A DNA stretch of 64,000 nucleotides from Actinomycetaceae bacterium TAE3-ERU4. GTDB taxonomy: Bacteria; Actinomycetota; Actinomycetes; Actinomycetales; Actinomycetaceae. Shown here one piece after another: positions 9,603-17,885 of this stretch (positions are counted from its first letter, which is position 1; every line of letters starts with the position of its first letter). Below the pieces are notes generated by a model. It saw only the letters and a program-made list of their open reading frames with translations. It searched no databases and was not told the DNA's origin. Location of the stretch: assembly GCA_019218365.1 (NCBI GenBank), contig JAHUUJ010000002.1:1-64000 (forward strand), written 5' to 3'. Both the position numbers and the translations under genes were made by a program.

Positions 9603-9646
9603 AACGGTGGGCGCAAAAAGGTATTTTTCTTTTTGTGCCCACCGTT
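9603..9646 (+). terminator. Terminator after purL
   Basis: Arms at 9603-9620 and 9629-9646 pair over 18 bases with a single G-T wobble (AACGGTGGGCGCAAAAAG), with an eight-base loop. It lies 31 bp after the purL stop and ends the purine cluster. Confidence 0.85.
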
Positions 9647-9699
9647 TTACGAGTGTAAAAATTTTCTGAATTACTTAGGACTTTTGTCATCATTTCTTG

Positions 9700-9713
9700 T
9701 TAAAACGTTTTAA
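9700..9713. promoter_or_regulatory. Perfect palindrome TTAAAACGTTTTAA, candidate operator
   Basis: A 14-bp perfect palindrome with a central CG, the style of LacI/GalR-family operators, lies about 150 bp upstream of the promoter for the guanidino operon. The binding protein is not identified. The sequence is AT-rich, so chance occurrence is possible. Confidence 0.35.
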
Positions 9714-9856
9714 TAGGTAGGGGAGATTTGAGAGAATTAGGGCTTTTGTCCCGCCTGAAAACAGGTTAATTTTAGTTGATTTAATTGACTTCTTTTTGTT
9801 TTATTTGCTGAATGATAACAAAAATTGATAGGAAAAATATAATCTTTCGCTATTCC

Positions 9857-9885
9857 TTGACTGGCTAAAAATGCGGTACTAGACT
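9857..9885 (+). promoter_or_regulatory. Predicted housekeeping promoter of the guanidino operon
   Basis: TTGACT at 9857-9862 and TAGACT at 9880-9885 are separated by exactly 17 bp, a good fit to the vegetative sigma consensus. Transcription would start near 9892, giving a leader of about 110 nt before the carbamoyltransferase, which contains the small ORF at 9904. Confidence 0.6.
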
Positions 9886-9903
9886 GAAACTGCCAAGGAG
9901 GGG

Positions 9904-9978
9904 ATGCCCGACAGCTCATCAACAATGATGTTGTCCGAGTATTGTCCGTCAGGTTCTATAGGAATTTGTCCACGATAA
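9904..9978 (+). CDS. Possible 24-residue leader peptide
   Basis: An ATG at 9904 directly follows AAGGAGGGG and opens a 24-codon frame ending in TAA at 9976-9978, 22 bases before the carbamoyltransferase start. The peptide has a Ser run and two late Cys-Pro pairs but no run of one amino acid that would suggest classical attenuation; it contains a single Arg, as the last codon. The spacing between the GGAGG and the ATG is short. It may be a regulatory leader or only part of the untranslated region. Confidence 0.3.
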   Translation: MPDSSSTMMLSEYCPSGSIGICPR

Positions 9979-10000
9979 TAGTCGGAGGTATTACTTCGCC

Positions 10001-11017
10001 ATGCCTGAAACAGTATTTCAAGGCCGTAGCCTACTGTCCATGAAGGACTTCAGCCGTGCAGAAATCGAATGGTTAATTGGTTTCTCGCGTCATCTTAAGG
10101 ATCTCAAGAAGCGCAACGTTCCGCACCGTTACCTAGAGGGTAAGAACATTGCACTTTTGTTTGAAAAGACCTCCACCCGTACCCGCGCAGCATTCACCGT
10201 GGCCTCCATTGACCTCGGTGCCCACCCTGAATTCCTCGGTAAGCAGGACATTCAGCTGGGAAACAAGGAAACCGTTCGCGACACCGCTTTGGTTCTTGGA
10301 AGCATGTTCGACGGTATCGAGTTCCGTGGCTTCAAGCAGGAGCACGTAGAACAGCTTGCTGAGCACGCTGGTGTGCCGATTTGGAACGGTCTAACTGACC
10401 GTGAACACCCCACCCAGATGATTGCTGACTTCATGACCATGCAGGAAGAGTTTGGCAAGCTAGAGGGCCTTACCCTTTGCTACTGCGGTCAGGGTCGCAA
10501 CAACGTCCAGAACTCGCTGATGATTACCAGTGCAATTTTGGGTGTTAACTATGTGAACGCTACCCCGAAGGAACTTGCACCGGACCCTGAGGTTGTTGCA
10601 GTAGCACGCAAGTTTGCCGAGGAAAGTGGCGCTACCATCACCGTTACCGATGACCCGGTTGAGGCCGTCAAGAAGGCTGACGTAGTTTACACCAACGTTT
10701 GGGCCGCAATGGGTGAAGAAGGCCAGTTCGCTGAGCGTGTTCGCATGATGCGTCCTTACCAGGTAAACGCTGAACTTGTTTCTCACATCGAGAACCCCAA
10801 CTACATTGTTCTCCACTGCCTCCCGGCTTACCACAATGCCGAAACCGAATACGGTAAGGAAATTGAAGAAAAGTATGGTTTGGCGGAAATGGAAATTACA
10901 GATGACGTGTTCTACTCATCTCACGCCCGCCAGTTTGAGGAGGCAGAAAACCGTATGCACTCCATCAAGGCAATTATGGCCGCAACGCTTGGTGACCTAT
11001 ACATCCCCAGCGTCTAA
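10001..11017 (+). CDS. Carbamoyltransferase of the ornithine/putrescine family, probably catabolic, altered substrate loop
   Basis: The 338-residue protein has the carbamoyl-phosphate motif STRTR (58-62), HPTQ (136-139) and HCLP (272-275) of ornithine carbamoyltransferases. In a fermentative operon it would run backwards, splitting a carbamoylated amine (citrulline in the classical pathway) with phosphate into the amine and carbamoyl phosphate. The substrate-side residues differ from normal ornithine enzymes: the usual D-x-W-x-SMG is NVWAAMG (232-238), and GDxRxNMGNS is [10 protein letters not shown]. The paralogue at 39735-40739 keeps DIWVSMG. Asp and Ser of that loop normally hold the ornithine alpha-amino group, so another substrate is possible. 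ATG 10001 follows GGAGG. Confidence 0.85.
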   Translation: MPETVFQGRSLLSMKDFSRAEIEWLIGFSRHLKDLKKRNVPHRYLEGKNIALLFEKTSTRTRAAFTVASIDLGAHPEFLGKQDIQLGNKETVRDTALVLGSMFDGIEFRGFKQEHVEQLAEHAGVPIWNGLTDREHPTQMIADFMTMQEEFGKLEGLTLCYCGQGRNNVQNSLMITSAILGVNYVNATPKELAPDPEVVAVARKFAEESGATITVTDDPVEAVKKADVVYTNVWAAMGEEGQFAERVRMMRPYQVNAELVSHIENPNYIVLHCLPAYHNAETEYGKEIEEKYGLAEMEITDDVFYSSHARQFEEAENRMHSIKAIMAATLGDLYIPSV

Positions 11018-11031
11018 TTCGTGACCGTTTA

Positions 11032-11068
11032 GGTTGGTTACCGCGCTAAAACTGCGCGGTAACCAACC
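11032..11068 (+). terminator. Perfect 15-bp intra-operon hairpin
   Basis: Arms 11032-11046 (GGTTGGTTACCGCGC) and 11054-11068 pair perfectly with a seven-base loop. No T-run follows on the plus strand. It sits between the carbamoyltransferase and the carrier gene, so it may act as a partial terminator or as an mRNA 3'-end stabiliser. Confidence 0.6.
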
Positions 11069-11122
11069 CTGGCGTCCCCATTCTTGGAGGCACGCCTGAT
11101 TACCCAATGGAGCTTATAAGAA

Positions 11123-12670
11123 ATGTCTTCCAAAGTTGTCTCTGACGCTGCTGTCGCAGACCCTAAAGTAAAAGCTAAGAAGAAGAAAACCCGGCAGTCG
11201 CCAAATACCTATGTAATTTTGTTCTTCATTACAGCTTTTATTGCCATTTTGTCCTGGTTCATTCCAGGTGGTGCATACAAGCTTGACGATGCCGGTCACG
11301 CGATTGCCGGAACCTATGCCGAGGTACCCTCAACCCCACAGGGTCTATGGGATGTCCTCATGGCACCGATTACCGGTATGCTCGGATCTAAAGCCACTGC
11401 CGCAGCTATCCCGATTTCCCTATTCGTGATGCTGTTTGGTTCGTTCCTGGAAATGATGGAACAGACCGGTGCTTTGAAACTAGGATTGCACAAGGTCGCG
11501 GTAGCAAGCCAAAAGCGCCTCTTGGTTTTGATTGCAGTTTTGACTTCGGTCATGTCGTTCATGGGAACCGTTGAAGGCGCCTACGAAGAAGGCATGGTTT
11601 ACCTGATGATGTTTATCCCAATTCTTTTAGCTTTGGGACTGGACACCGTCACGGGCGTAATGATTGTTGTTCTCGGTACCCAGATTGGTTGCTTGGCTTC
11701 TACTATCAACCCCTTCGCTACAGGTATCGCTTCCGGTATTGCCGGAATTTCCGTAGGTGACGGAATGGGCCACCGTGCTCTTATGCTGGTGGGCTTAACT
11801 GCTGTGGTTATCGCCTTCATTTATCAATACGCACGTAAAGTACAAGCTAATCCTGAAAAGTCGATGCAGTTCTACCGTCGCGACGAAGACCTTAGGTTGT
11901 TCGCCGCTACCGAAGAGGGCGAAGTAAAGATGGAAAAGCGCCAGAAGTGGGCGCTGGGATTGTTCATCACTACCTTCGTAATCATGATTGTTTCGCTGGT
12001 TCCCTGGACCTCGCTGAACGAAAACTGGACTTTCTTCGGTACTTTCACCAAATGGATTGGAAACACCCCCGGTCTGCGTGAAGTATTCGGTTCTAACATT
12101 GTTCCCTTCGGTGACTGGTACTTTGCTGAACTATCTATGCTCCTGCTCCTGATGACATTTGTTATCGGTTGGGTTTCGGGCTACACTGCGAATGAAATCG
12201 TTGACATTACCATTAAGGGTGCTGGTGGCCTAGTTTCAACCGCGTTCGTGGTTGCTATGGCACGTGGTATCCAGGTGGTAATGGACTCTGGAAAGATCAC
12301 CCCCTCGATTCTGCACTTTGGTGAAAGCACCCTTTCGTCGCTTTCCCCAATTAGCTTCGCAATCGTCTCGCTGATTTTCTACTTCCTGATTGCCTGCCTT
12401 ATTCCCAGTTCTTCCGGACTGGCTGCGGCAACCATGGCGATTATGGCTTCGCTTTCACGCTTTGCCCACGTTGATGTCTCCATCATGATTACCATCTACT
12501 GCATGGCTCTTGGTCTTGCGAAGATGGTTACTCCGACCTCTATCGTCCTAATGACCTGTCTACAGGCCGCCAAGGTGCCCTACGGTAAGTGGGTTCGTTT
12601 CATCGCCCCCTACGTGGCTGCACTCTTTGCCCTGTGCTGTGTCATTCTCGCGATTCTGGTGAGCATTTAA
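11123..12670 (+). CDS. YfcC/ArcD2-type basic amino acid carrier
   Basis: A 515-residue membrane protein with a basic cytoplasmic N-terminus (KAKKKKTRQ) and about 12 hydrophobic spans. It matches the YfcC/DcuC-like ion-transporter family: FFITAFIAILSWFIPGGAY at the start, the internal MGTVEGAYEEGM and STINPFATGIASG re-entrant-type segments, and SSSGLAAATMAIMASL near the end. Members in arginine-deiminase operons exchange arginine for ornithine. Here it likely imports the guanidino substrate and exports the amine end product. GGAG lies about 12 bases before ATG 11123, rather far. Confidence 0.85.
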   Translation: MSSKVVSDAAVADPKVKAKKKKTRQSPNTYVILFFITAFIAILSWFIPGGAYKLDDAGHAIAGTYAEVPSTPQGLWDVLMAPITGMLGSKATAAAIPISLFVMLFGSFLEMMEQTGALKLGLHKVAVASQKRLLVLIAVLTSVMSFMGTVEGAYEEGMVYLMMFIPILLALGLDTVTGVMIVVLGTQIGCLASTINPFATGIASGIAGISVGDGMGHRALMLVGLTAVVIAFIYQYARKVQANPEKSMQFYRRDEDLRLFAATEEGEVKMEKRQKWALGLFITTFVIMIVSLVPWTSLNENWTFFGTFTKWIGNTPGLREVFGSNIVPFGDWYFAELSMLLLLMTFVIGWVSGYTANEIVDITIKGAGGLVSTAFVVAMARGIQVVMDSGKITPSILHFGESTLSSLSPISFAIVSLIFYFLIACLIPSSSGLAAATMAIMASLSRFAHVDVSIMITIYCMALGLAKMVTPTSIVLMTCLQAAKVPYGKWVRFIAPYVAALFALCCVILAILVSI

Positions 12671-12704
12671 TAAACCGAAAATAATTCAGAGAGGAATTAG
12701 TAAA

Positions 12705-13574
12705 ATGTCAGAAAAAGCTCCCCTAGATGAAGTATTCGTAAGCAATGCAACCAACCGCCTAACCAAGGTAATGGTTTGCTCTCCTAAGTACTACACCTTC
12801 AACGCTATCAACGTCATCACCGCCGAGTGGATGAAGAAGGGCGACACCGAACAAAACGATGTGATGGTACGCGAATGGCAGACCCTCGTCGACGCCTATG
12901 AAGCTAACGGGGTCGAGGTCGTACAGGTAGAAGCCCGCAAGGAATTCGAAGTTATGACCTTCGCTCGCGACTATGGTTGCATGATTAAGGAAGGTGCCGT
13001 AATTGGTCACTTCCGCCACCCTGCTCGTCAGGTTGAAACCGTAGCTTACGAACAGAAACTAAAGGAAATGGGAGTTCCGATTGTGGCCCGCGTTAACGCC
13101 GGCTGCATGGAAGGTGGAGACTTCTGGATGATTGATGACCACACCTTGGCATTCGGTCTGGTAGACCGTACTGACGAGGCCGGTGTTGCCAATCTTCGTG
13201 ACCAGCTTTCCAAGTTCGGTTACACCGTAGTTGGAGTGCCGGTTCCTCCGGACAACTTGCACCTTGACATGGTGTTCAACATTGTCGCTCCGCAGGTAGC
13301 TTTGGCTGCTACTGACCAGCTACCGTACAACTTTATGCAGATGCTCAAGCGTCGTAACTTTGAGATTATTGAAGTTGCTGCTGAAGACGTCTTTAAGCAC
13401 GGTTGTAACGTACAGTGCATCGGTGACGAGCGGGTTATCGGTATCGAAAAGAACAAGCACATCAACGACAAGATGCGTGCCCTAGGCCTAGAAGTTATTG
13501 ACGTGCCGTTCGATCAGATTCTGCACGCCGGCGGTGGTCCTCACTGCCTGACCCAGCCGATTAAGCGCCCCTGA
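12705..13574 (+). CDS. Guanidino hydrolase of the arginine deiminase/DDAH (amidinotransferase) superfamily
   Basis: The 289-residue protein has the catalytic layout of this superfamily: FARD at 86-89, EGGD at 136-139, the catalytic His in LHLD (His186), and the nucleophile Cys281 in GGGPHCLTQP. It would hydrolyse a guanidino group to a ureido product, releasing ammonia or an alkylamine. It is much shorter than classical arginine deiminase (about 400 residues), closer in size to dimethylarginine dimethylaminohydrolase, and has GLVDRTD where arginine deiminases have a GxGxRTN-like segment. With the adjacent carbamoyltransferase and carbamate kinase it supplies the first step of an ATP-yielding pathway. 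GAGAGGA precedes ATG 12705. Exact substrate unknown. Confidence 0.83.
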   Translation: MSEKAPLDEVFVSNATNRLTKVMVCSPKYYTFNAINVITAEWMKKGDTEQNDVMVREWQTLVDAYEANGVEVVQVEARKEFEVMTFARDYGCMIKEGAVIGHFRHPARQVETVAYEQKLKEMGVPIVARVNAGCMEGGDFWMIDDHTLAFGLVDRTDEAGVANLRDQLSKFGYTVVGVPVPPDNLHLDMVFNIVAPQVALAATDQLPYNFMQMLKRRNFEIIEVAAEDVFKHGCNVQCIGDERVIGIEKNKHINDKMRALGLEVIDVPFDQILHAGGGPHCLTQPIKRP

Positions 13575-13590
13575 GATTGTAGCGATTGCC

Positions 13591-14574
13591 ATGAAAATAC
13601 TAATTAGTGATTACGCCGAATCAATGATGCCGACCCACGACCTGGAAATCGAAACTATTCGAGCGGGTCTGGGGCCGGAAACAGAGATTGAGGTCTACGC
13701 ATACACTGACGAAAACCGGGCGGAATTCCTAGAAAAAATCAGCGATGTAGACGGTTTGCTCACAGCCTTTGTCAAGATTGACAGGGAAGTGTTCGAACAC
13801 GCTCCCAAGCTGAAGGTAGTTTCTCTAAACTCGACCGGTTGGGATGGAGTAGACCTTGAAGCTGCTACCGAACACGGGGTGAAAGTTTGTCCCGTAGGTG
13901 AATACTGTACTTGGGATGTCGCCGAAGGTGCCGTTGCTTACGTATTTGCCATGAGCAAGCAGCTAAAGTTCTACGGTCGTCAAATCGATCAGGAACACAA
14001 ATGGGATTACTCTGCCGGTAAATCGTGGCCCCGTATCGAAGAAACTACCGTAGGTATTTTCGGTCTCGGTAAAATCGGTAAATGCACCGCTAAGAAACTC
14101 GGACCACTCGTTAGCCGGGTAGTTGCTTACGATCCGTTTGTAAGCGATGAAGACGCCCGGGCTATTGGGGTAGAAATGCTGTCTAAAGAAGATGTATTCG
14201 CACAGTCGGATATCATCATTAGCCACATGAACCTCAACGACGATACCCGAAACATGTTCAATGATCAAGCATTTGAACAAATGCGCCGCCACCCGATTCT
14301 TATTAACATGGGAAGAGGGCAGTGCGTAGATGAAGCTGCTCTGATTAAGGCCTTGGACGAAGGTAAACTTCGGGGATATGCTGCGGATGTGCTCATCGAT
14401 GAGACTCCACAGTTGGAAACCCACCCCCTAGTTGGGAGAGATGATGTGATGTTAACTCCTCATTCATCGTTCTATTCCCAAACTTCGATTGAAGCCTTGG
14501 AGAAAATCTCATCTAACAACCTGGTTCATGTTCTCAAAGGTGAACTAGATCAGGTGTTCAAGCTGGTCAACTGA
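13591..14574 (+). CDS. D-isomer-specific 2-hydroxyacid dehydrogenase
   Basis: The 327-residue enzyme has an NAD-binding GLGKIG at about residues 154-159, the substrate-side NSTGWDGVD, an arginine-bearing NMGRGQCVDEAAL, and the catalytic His in LTPHSSFY. These fit the family that interconverts 2-oxo and D-2-hydroxy acids with NAD(H). It starts 16 bp after the guanidino hydrolase and lacks a strong ribosome-binding site, so it is probably translated by coupling. Its presence in a deiminase-like operon is unusual and suggests either redox balancing or a substrate that is itself a 2-hydroxy or 2-oxo acid. Confidence 0.87.
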   Translation: MKILISDYAESMMPTHDLEIETIRAGLGPETEIEVYAYTDENRAEFLEKISDVDGLLTAFVKIDREVFEHAPKLKVVSLNSTGWDGVDLEAATEHGVKVCPVGEYCTWDVAEGAVAYVFAMSKQLKFYGRQIDQEHKWDYSAGKSWPRIEETTVGIFGLGKIGKCTAKKLGPLVSRVVAYDPFVSDEDARAIGVEMLSKEDVFAQSDIIISHMNLNDDTRNMFNDQAFEQMRRHPILINMGRGQCVDEAALIKALDEGKLRGYAADVLIDETPQLETHPLVGRDDVMLTPHSSFYSQTSIEALEKISSNNLVHVLKGELDQVFKLVN

Positions 14575-14584
14575 AACTAAAAAG

Positions 14585-14623
14585 CAGAAGGGCGGCTGCA
14601 ACTTAACAGCAGCCGCCCTTCTG
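14585..14623 (+). terminator. Perfect 15-bp intra-operon hairpin
   Basis: Arms CAGAAGGGCGGCTGC (14585-14599) and its exact complement (14609-14623) enclose a nine-base loop. There is no T-run after it. It lies between the dehydrogenase and carbamate kinase genes and parallels the hairpin at 11032-11068. Confidence 0.65.
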
Positions 14624-14659
14624 ATATTTCAGACCTCGACTTATTTGAAGGAAAACAAA

Positions 14660-15607
14660 ATGACGAAACCACGTATTGTAATTGCCCTCGGTGGAAACGC
14701 CTTGGGAAACACTCCCGCTGAACAGCTCGAAAAGGTTGAGCACACCGCCGAAGTTTTGGTGGAATTGGTAAAGCAGGGAAACGAAATTGTTGTCACGCAC
14801 GGGAATGGTCCCCAGGTGGGAATGATTAATAAAGCCTTCGAGTTGGCTAATGAAGCCGACAAGAAAATTCCATTAATTCCGCTCCCCGAATGTGGTGCGA
14901 TGAGCCAGGGATACATCGGATACCACCTCCAGCAGAAGATTGGTAAGAAAGCCGTTGAAGCTGGAGAGAACTGGCCGGTTGCCTCAATCGTCACCCAGGT
15001 TGAGGTAGACGAAACCTCGGCAGCCTTCCAGAATCCCACCAAGCCAGTTGGTGCTTTCCTAAGCGAAGAAGCCGCGAAAGAAATGATGGAAGCCGACCCC
15101 ACAGTGAAGTTCGTAGAGGATGCCGGGCGCGGTTGGCGTCGCGTTGTCCCCTCACCCGAACCAATGCGGATTGTCGAAATTGACGCGGTTAATAACCTCG
15201 TTAACGCTGGTTTCATTGTCGTTTGCTCCGGTGGTGGCGGTGTCCCCGTAGTCGCTGAGGGCAAGGGACTAAAGGGTGTACCAGCAGTAATTGACAAGGA
15301 CTTTGCGGGTGAACTACTGGCCGAAAAGGTAGAAGCACAGACTTTGTGCCTATTGACTGAGGTCAAGCATGTTGCGATAAACTACAATACCCCGGAACAA
15401 GAAGACCTAAAGGACATTACAGTTTCTGAAGCTAAGAAACTGTGTGACGAGGGTCAGTTTGCTCCCGGAAGCATGCTTCCTAAGGTACAGGCCGCAATTC
15501 GCTTCGTTGAATCCGGTGCTGGCCGTGTGGGAATCATCGGTGCACTCAGTGACGCTGCGAACGCCATCAATGGCCTCAGCGGTACCCGCATTCACGCGGA
15601 TTCCTAA
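14660..15607 (+). CDS. arcC: Carbamate kinase
   Basis: Carbamate kinase transfers phosphate from carbamoyl phosphate to ADP, giving ATP, CO2 and ammonia; it is the energy-yielding step of arginine-type fermentations. The 315-residue length is typical. Signatures are ALGGNALG at the N-terminus, THGNGPQVG, VCSGGGGVPV, VIDKDFAGELLAE and FAPGSMLPKVQAA. The start is ATG 14660 with GAAGG eight bases before; a TTG at 14645 in frame is not needed. It lies downstream of the hairpin at 14585. Confidence 0.96.
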   Translation: MTKPRIVIALGGNALGNTPAEQLEKVEHTAEVLVELVKQGNEIVVTHGNGPQVGMINKAFELANEADKKIPLIPLPECGAMSQGYIGYHLQQKIGKKAVEAGENWPVASIVTQVEVDETSAAFQNPTKPVGAFLSEEAAKEMMEADPTVKFVEDAGRGWRRVVPSPEPMRIVEIDAVNNLVNAGFIVVCSGGGGVPVVAEGKGLKGVPAVIDKDFAGELLAEKVEAQTLCLLTEVKHVAINYNTPEQEDLKDITVSEAKKLCDEGQFAPGSMLPKVQAAIRFVESGAGRVGIIGALSDAANAINGLSGTRIHADS

Positions 15608-15642
15608 ATAATTAAAAATAACTACCCCCGTTGGTGATAAAC

Positions 15643-17127
15643 ATGAGATGGCTTGACGCTGCTGCCCTAGTAGCATATTTCGTAATCGTAATTGCGGCAG
15701 GTGTGATTGGCGCTAGACGGGCCAACAGCCGTGATGATTACATTGTTGCTGGAAGAAAGCTCAATTTTCCCATGTTCTTCGCCTGTATTGCCGCGATGGC
15801 GGTCGGTGGAGCAGTTACCGTCGGCGGTGCAGCACGAGGTTATGAGGTAGGCATTAGCGGATGGTGGATTGGTGGCTCTTTGGGGCTGGGATTCATCTTG
15901 CTAGGAATGGTTGTTTCCTCAAAACTAAATGCTCTACGCGCCGTGAGTATCACCGACGTGGTGTATCAAAACTACGGCATGGCAGCCCGGATTATGAGTG
16001 CTATCTTGACAATTATCTACACTTTGGCACTAAGCACAGTGCAGATAATTGCAATGGGTGCAATCATGTCCGGGCTGCTGGGCTGGAGTATGTTTGTAAG
16101 CTGCCTAGTTTCTGGATCAGTAGTTGCTTTCTACACGGTAATCGGGGGCATGTGGTCGGTAACTCTGACAGATATTGTCCAGTTCATCGTAAAGACTCTC
16201 GGGGTTATCATCATTGCCCCGCCCCTGATTTTGCTAAACAGTCATGTTGGAGGTTTCAGCGGAATCTGGAGCTCGGTACCTTCTAGCCACTGGGATATCG
16301 GAGCGCTGGGCTTTAACGGCTCCCTTTACTGGATTTTGCTTTACGTTCCAGGGCTATTTATCGGCCAGGATATCTGGCAGCGTATCTTTACCGCAAAGAA
16401 CAAGAAAATTGCCCGTTCAGGTACCATTGGCGCGGGTATCTATTCCCTCATTTACGGTTTCTGTGCCGTCTTTATCGGCTTGGCGGTAAAAGCTTCACAC
16501 ACTCAGTTAGATGATCCACAGCAAGCTTTCGCCGTGGGTGTCTTAAAATTCCTTCCCGACGGTATTTCCGGTTTGCTTCTGGCCGCCGCTCTCGCTGCCA
16601 GCATGTCGGTAGCCTCGGGAACTATCCTCGCTTGTTCAACCATCGTCCACGAGGAACTACTTGCAATTCCCGCTATCCGTGAACGCTTTGCCCTGGTGGA
16701 TAACAGCGAAACTTCTAAACCAACCCTGGACCGTTTCCTCGCCCTCGCAGTAGGGGCAGTGGCCCTGATTCTTTCCATTTCCATCGGAGATATTTTCATT
16801 GCTCTGGACTTGTCCTACACCTTCCTTTCCGGATGTGTGTTCGTCCCAGTCATTGCGATTTTCGTGAACCGCAAAGTAAACCACAAGGCCGGTCTGATTT
16901 CCCTGTTCTCCAGTGCGCTAGTAGTTACGGTAATTACTATTCTCGGTTTCACCGGAGCGCTACCGGCAATCGTCGGTCAAGAATGGGCAAAAGACTGGGG
17001 AATTGGCGGACCGTACCCGATTCTGGCTGGAATGATTGTTGGCGCCCTATCCTACATCATTGTCTACCTGCTAGATTGCAAGAATGCGGTACTGAGCACC
17101 GCTACAGAGGCCACCGGTCGTATCTGA
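15643..17127 (+). CDS. Sodium/solute symporter (SSF family)
   Basis: About 494 residues with 13 or so hydrophobic spans. Family features include RRANSRDDYIVAGRKL before the second helix, a glycine-rich AAMAVGGAVTVGGAARGYEVGIS, FYTVIGGMWSVTLTDIVQF and PGLFIGQDIWQRIFTAKN. SSF carriers use the Na+ gradient to import amino acids, organic acids or sugars. As the last gene of the guanidino operon it probably brings in the pathway's substrate or a related acid. ATG 15643 is chosen; TTG 15631 and GTG 15634 are in frame, and none has a strong binding site. Confidence 0.88.
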   Translation: MRWLDAAALVAYFVIVIAAGVIGARRANSRDDYIVAGRKLNFPMFFACIAAMAVGGAVTVGGAARGYEVGISGWWIGGSLGLGFILLGMVVSSKLNALRAVSITDVVYQNYGMAARIMSAILTIIYTLALSTVQIIAMGAIMSGLLGWSMFVSCLVSGSVVAFYTVIGGMWSVTLTDIVQFIVKTLGVIIIAPPLILLNSHVGGFSGIWSSVPSSHWDIGALGFNGSLYWILLYVPGLFIGQDIWQRIFTAKNKKIARSGTIGAGIYSLIYGFCAVFIGLAVKASHTQLDDPQQAFAVGVLKFLPDGISGLLLAAALAASMSVASGTILACSTIVHEELLAIPAIRERFALVDNSETSKPTLDRFLALAVGAVALILSISIGDIFIALDLSYTFLSGCVFVPVIAIFVNRKVNHKAGLISLFSSALVVTVITILGFTGALPAIVGQEWAKDWGIGGPYPILAGMIVGALSYIIVYLLDCKNAVLSTATEATGRI

Positions 17128-17180
17128 AGATGAGACCGCTTAACACTCGCCTTTTAAGAGCCTGAGTTATAGTGGATATC

Positions 17181-17831
17181 ATGCTTAAAGAGGTCACTTC
17201 CGTCGCTCCTACCTACGCCGTAGTAGACCTCGAAACCAGCGCACTCAGTCCAGAATACGGCCGAATTATCGAGGTGGGTATCGTACAGCTTTCGGCCGAG
17301 TTAGAAGTGGAACAAACCTGGCAAACCCTACTTAATCCCGGTGCAGGAGTAGGACGCAGTGATATTCACGGTATCCGTCGCGCGGATGTGCTCGATGCGC
17401 CGACTTTCGGTCAGGTGGCCGATAAAATTGCCGAGCTTCTAAACGGGCGCATTATCGTTGCACACAATACCCGATTCGATTTATCTTTCCTACATGCTGA
17501 ATACCATCAGCTTGGGCGGCGAGTCCATCTTCCCGCGCTGTGTACCTGTATCCCGGCAAAACACTTTATTCCCACTCCTTCGCGTTCGCTCCAAAGCTGT
17601 TGTGAAACCACCGGAATTACCCGTCAGCGCGTTCACTCTGCTCTCGGGGATGCGACCGATACCGCCGAACTTTTTACTCTTTTCATGCGTCTAGCTGCGG
17701 ACGGAAAACAAATTGGTCGCACGGCCTACCCCACTGAATGGCAGAGGGTAATTACCGGAGAAGATGGGGTGAGCGAAATTTCTTTCGACCCACTCGCTGC
17801 CGTTAACGTGCCCATAAAAATTAGGGGATAA
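17181..17831 (+). CDS. 3'-5' exonuclease, DnaQ/epsilon-like (DEDDh)
   Basis: The protein has the DEDDh exonuclease motifs: VVDLET near the N-terminus (Asp, Glu), HNTRFD in the middle (Asp) and HSALGDATDT (His, Asp) later. At about 216 residues it holds only the exonuclease domain, with a short C-terminal tail and no BRCT or GIY-YIG addition. Such proteins proofread or trim DNA, but stand-alone copies are common and not always Pol III epsilon. ATG 17181 is used; GTG 17172 in frame is an alternative. Confidence 0.86.
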   Translation: MLKEVTSVAPTYAVVDLETSALSPEYGRIIEVGIVQLSAELEVEQTWQTLLNPGAGVGRSDIHGIRRADVLDAPTFGQVADKIAELLNGRIIVAHNTRFDLSFLHAEYHQLGRRVHLPALCTCIPAKHFIPTPSRSLQSCCETTGITRQRVHSALGDATDTAELFTLFMRLAADGKQIGRTAYPTEWQRVITGEDGVSEISFDPLAAVNVPIKIRG

Positions 17832-17838
17832 ACAGAAA

Positions 17839-17870
17839 TTGGGCCCTTCGGGAAAACCCGAAAGACCCAA
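17839..17870. terminator. Hairpin between convergent exonuclease and GlsB genes
   Basis: TTGGGCCCTTCGGG (17839-17852) pairs with the CCCGAAAGACCCAA segment (17857-17870) around an AAAA loop, with small mismatches in the stem. It lies between two convergent genes and may serve both. Confidence 0.6.
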
Positions 17871-17885
17871 CTCGTAAAATGAAGA

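Noticed and set aside
12705-13574. Classical arginine deiminase (arcA)
   Set aside because: The protein is about 120 residues shorter than ArcA and its motifs fit the wider deiminase/DDAH superfamily better, so no arcA symbol was given.
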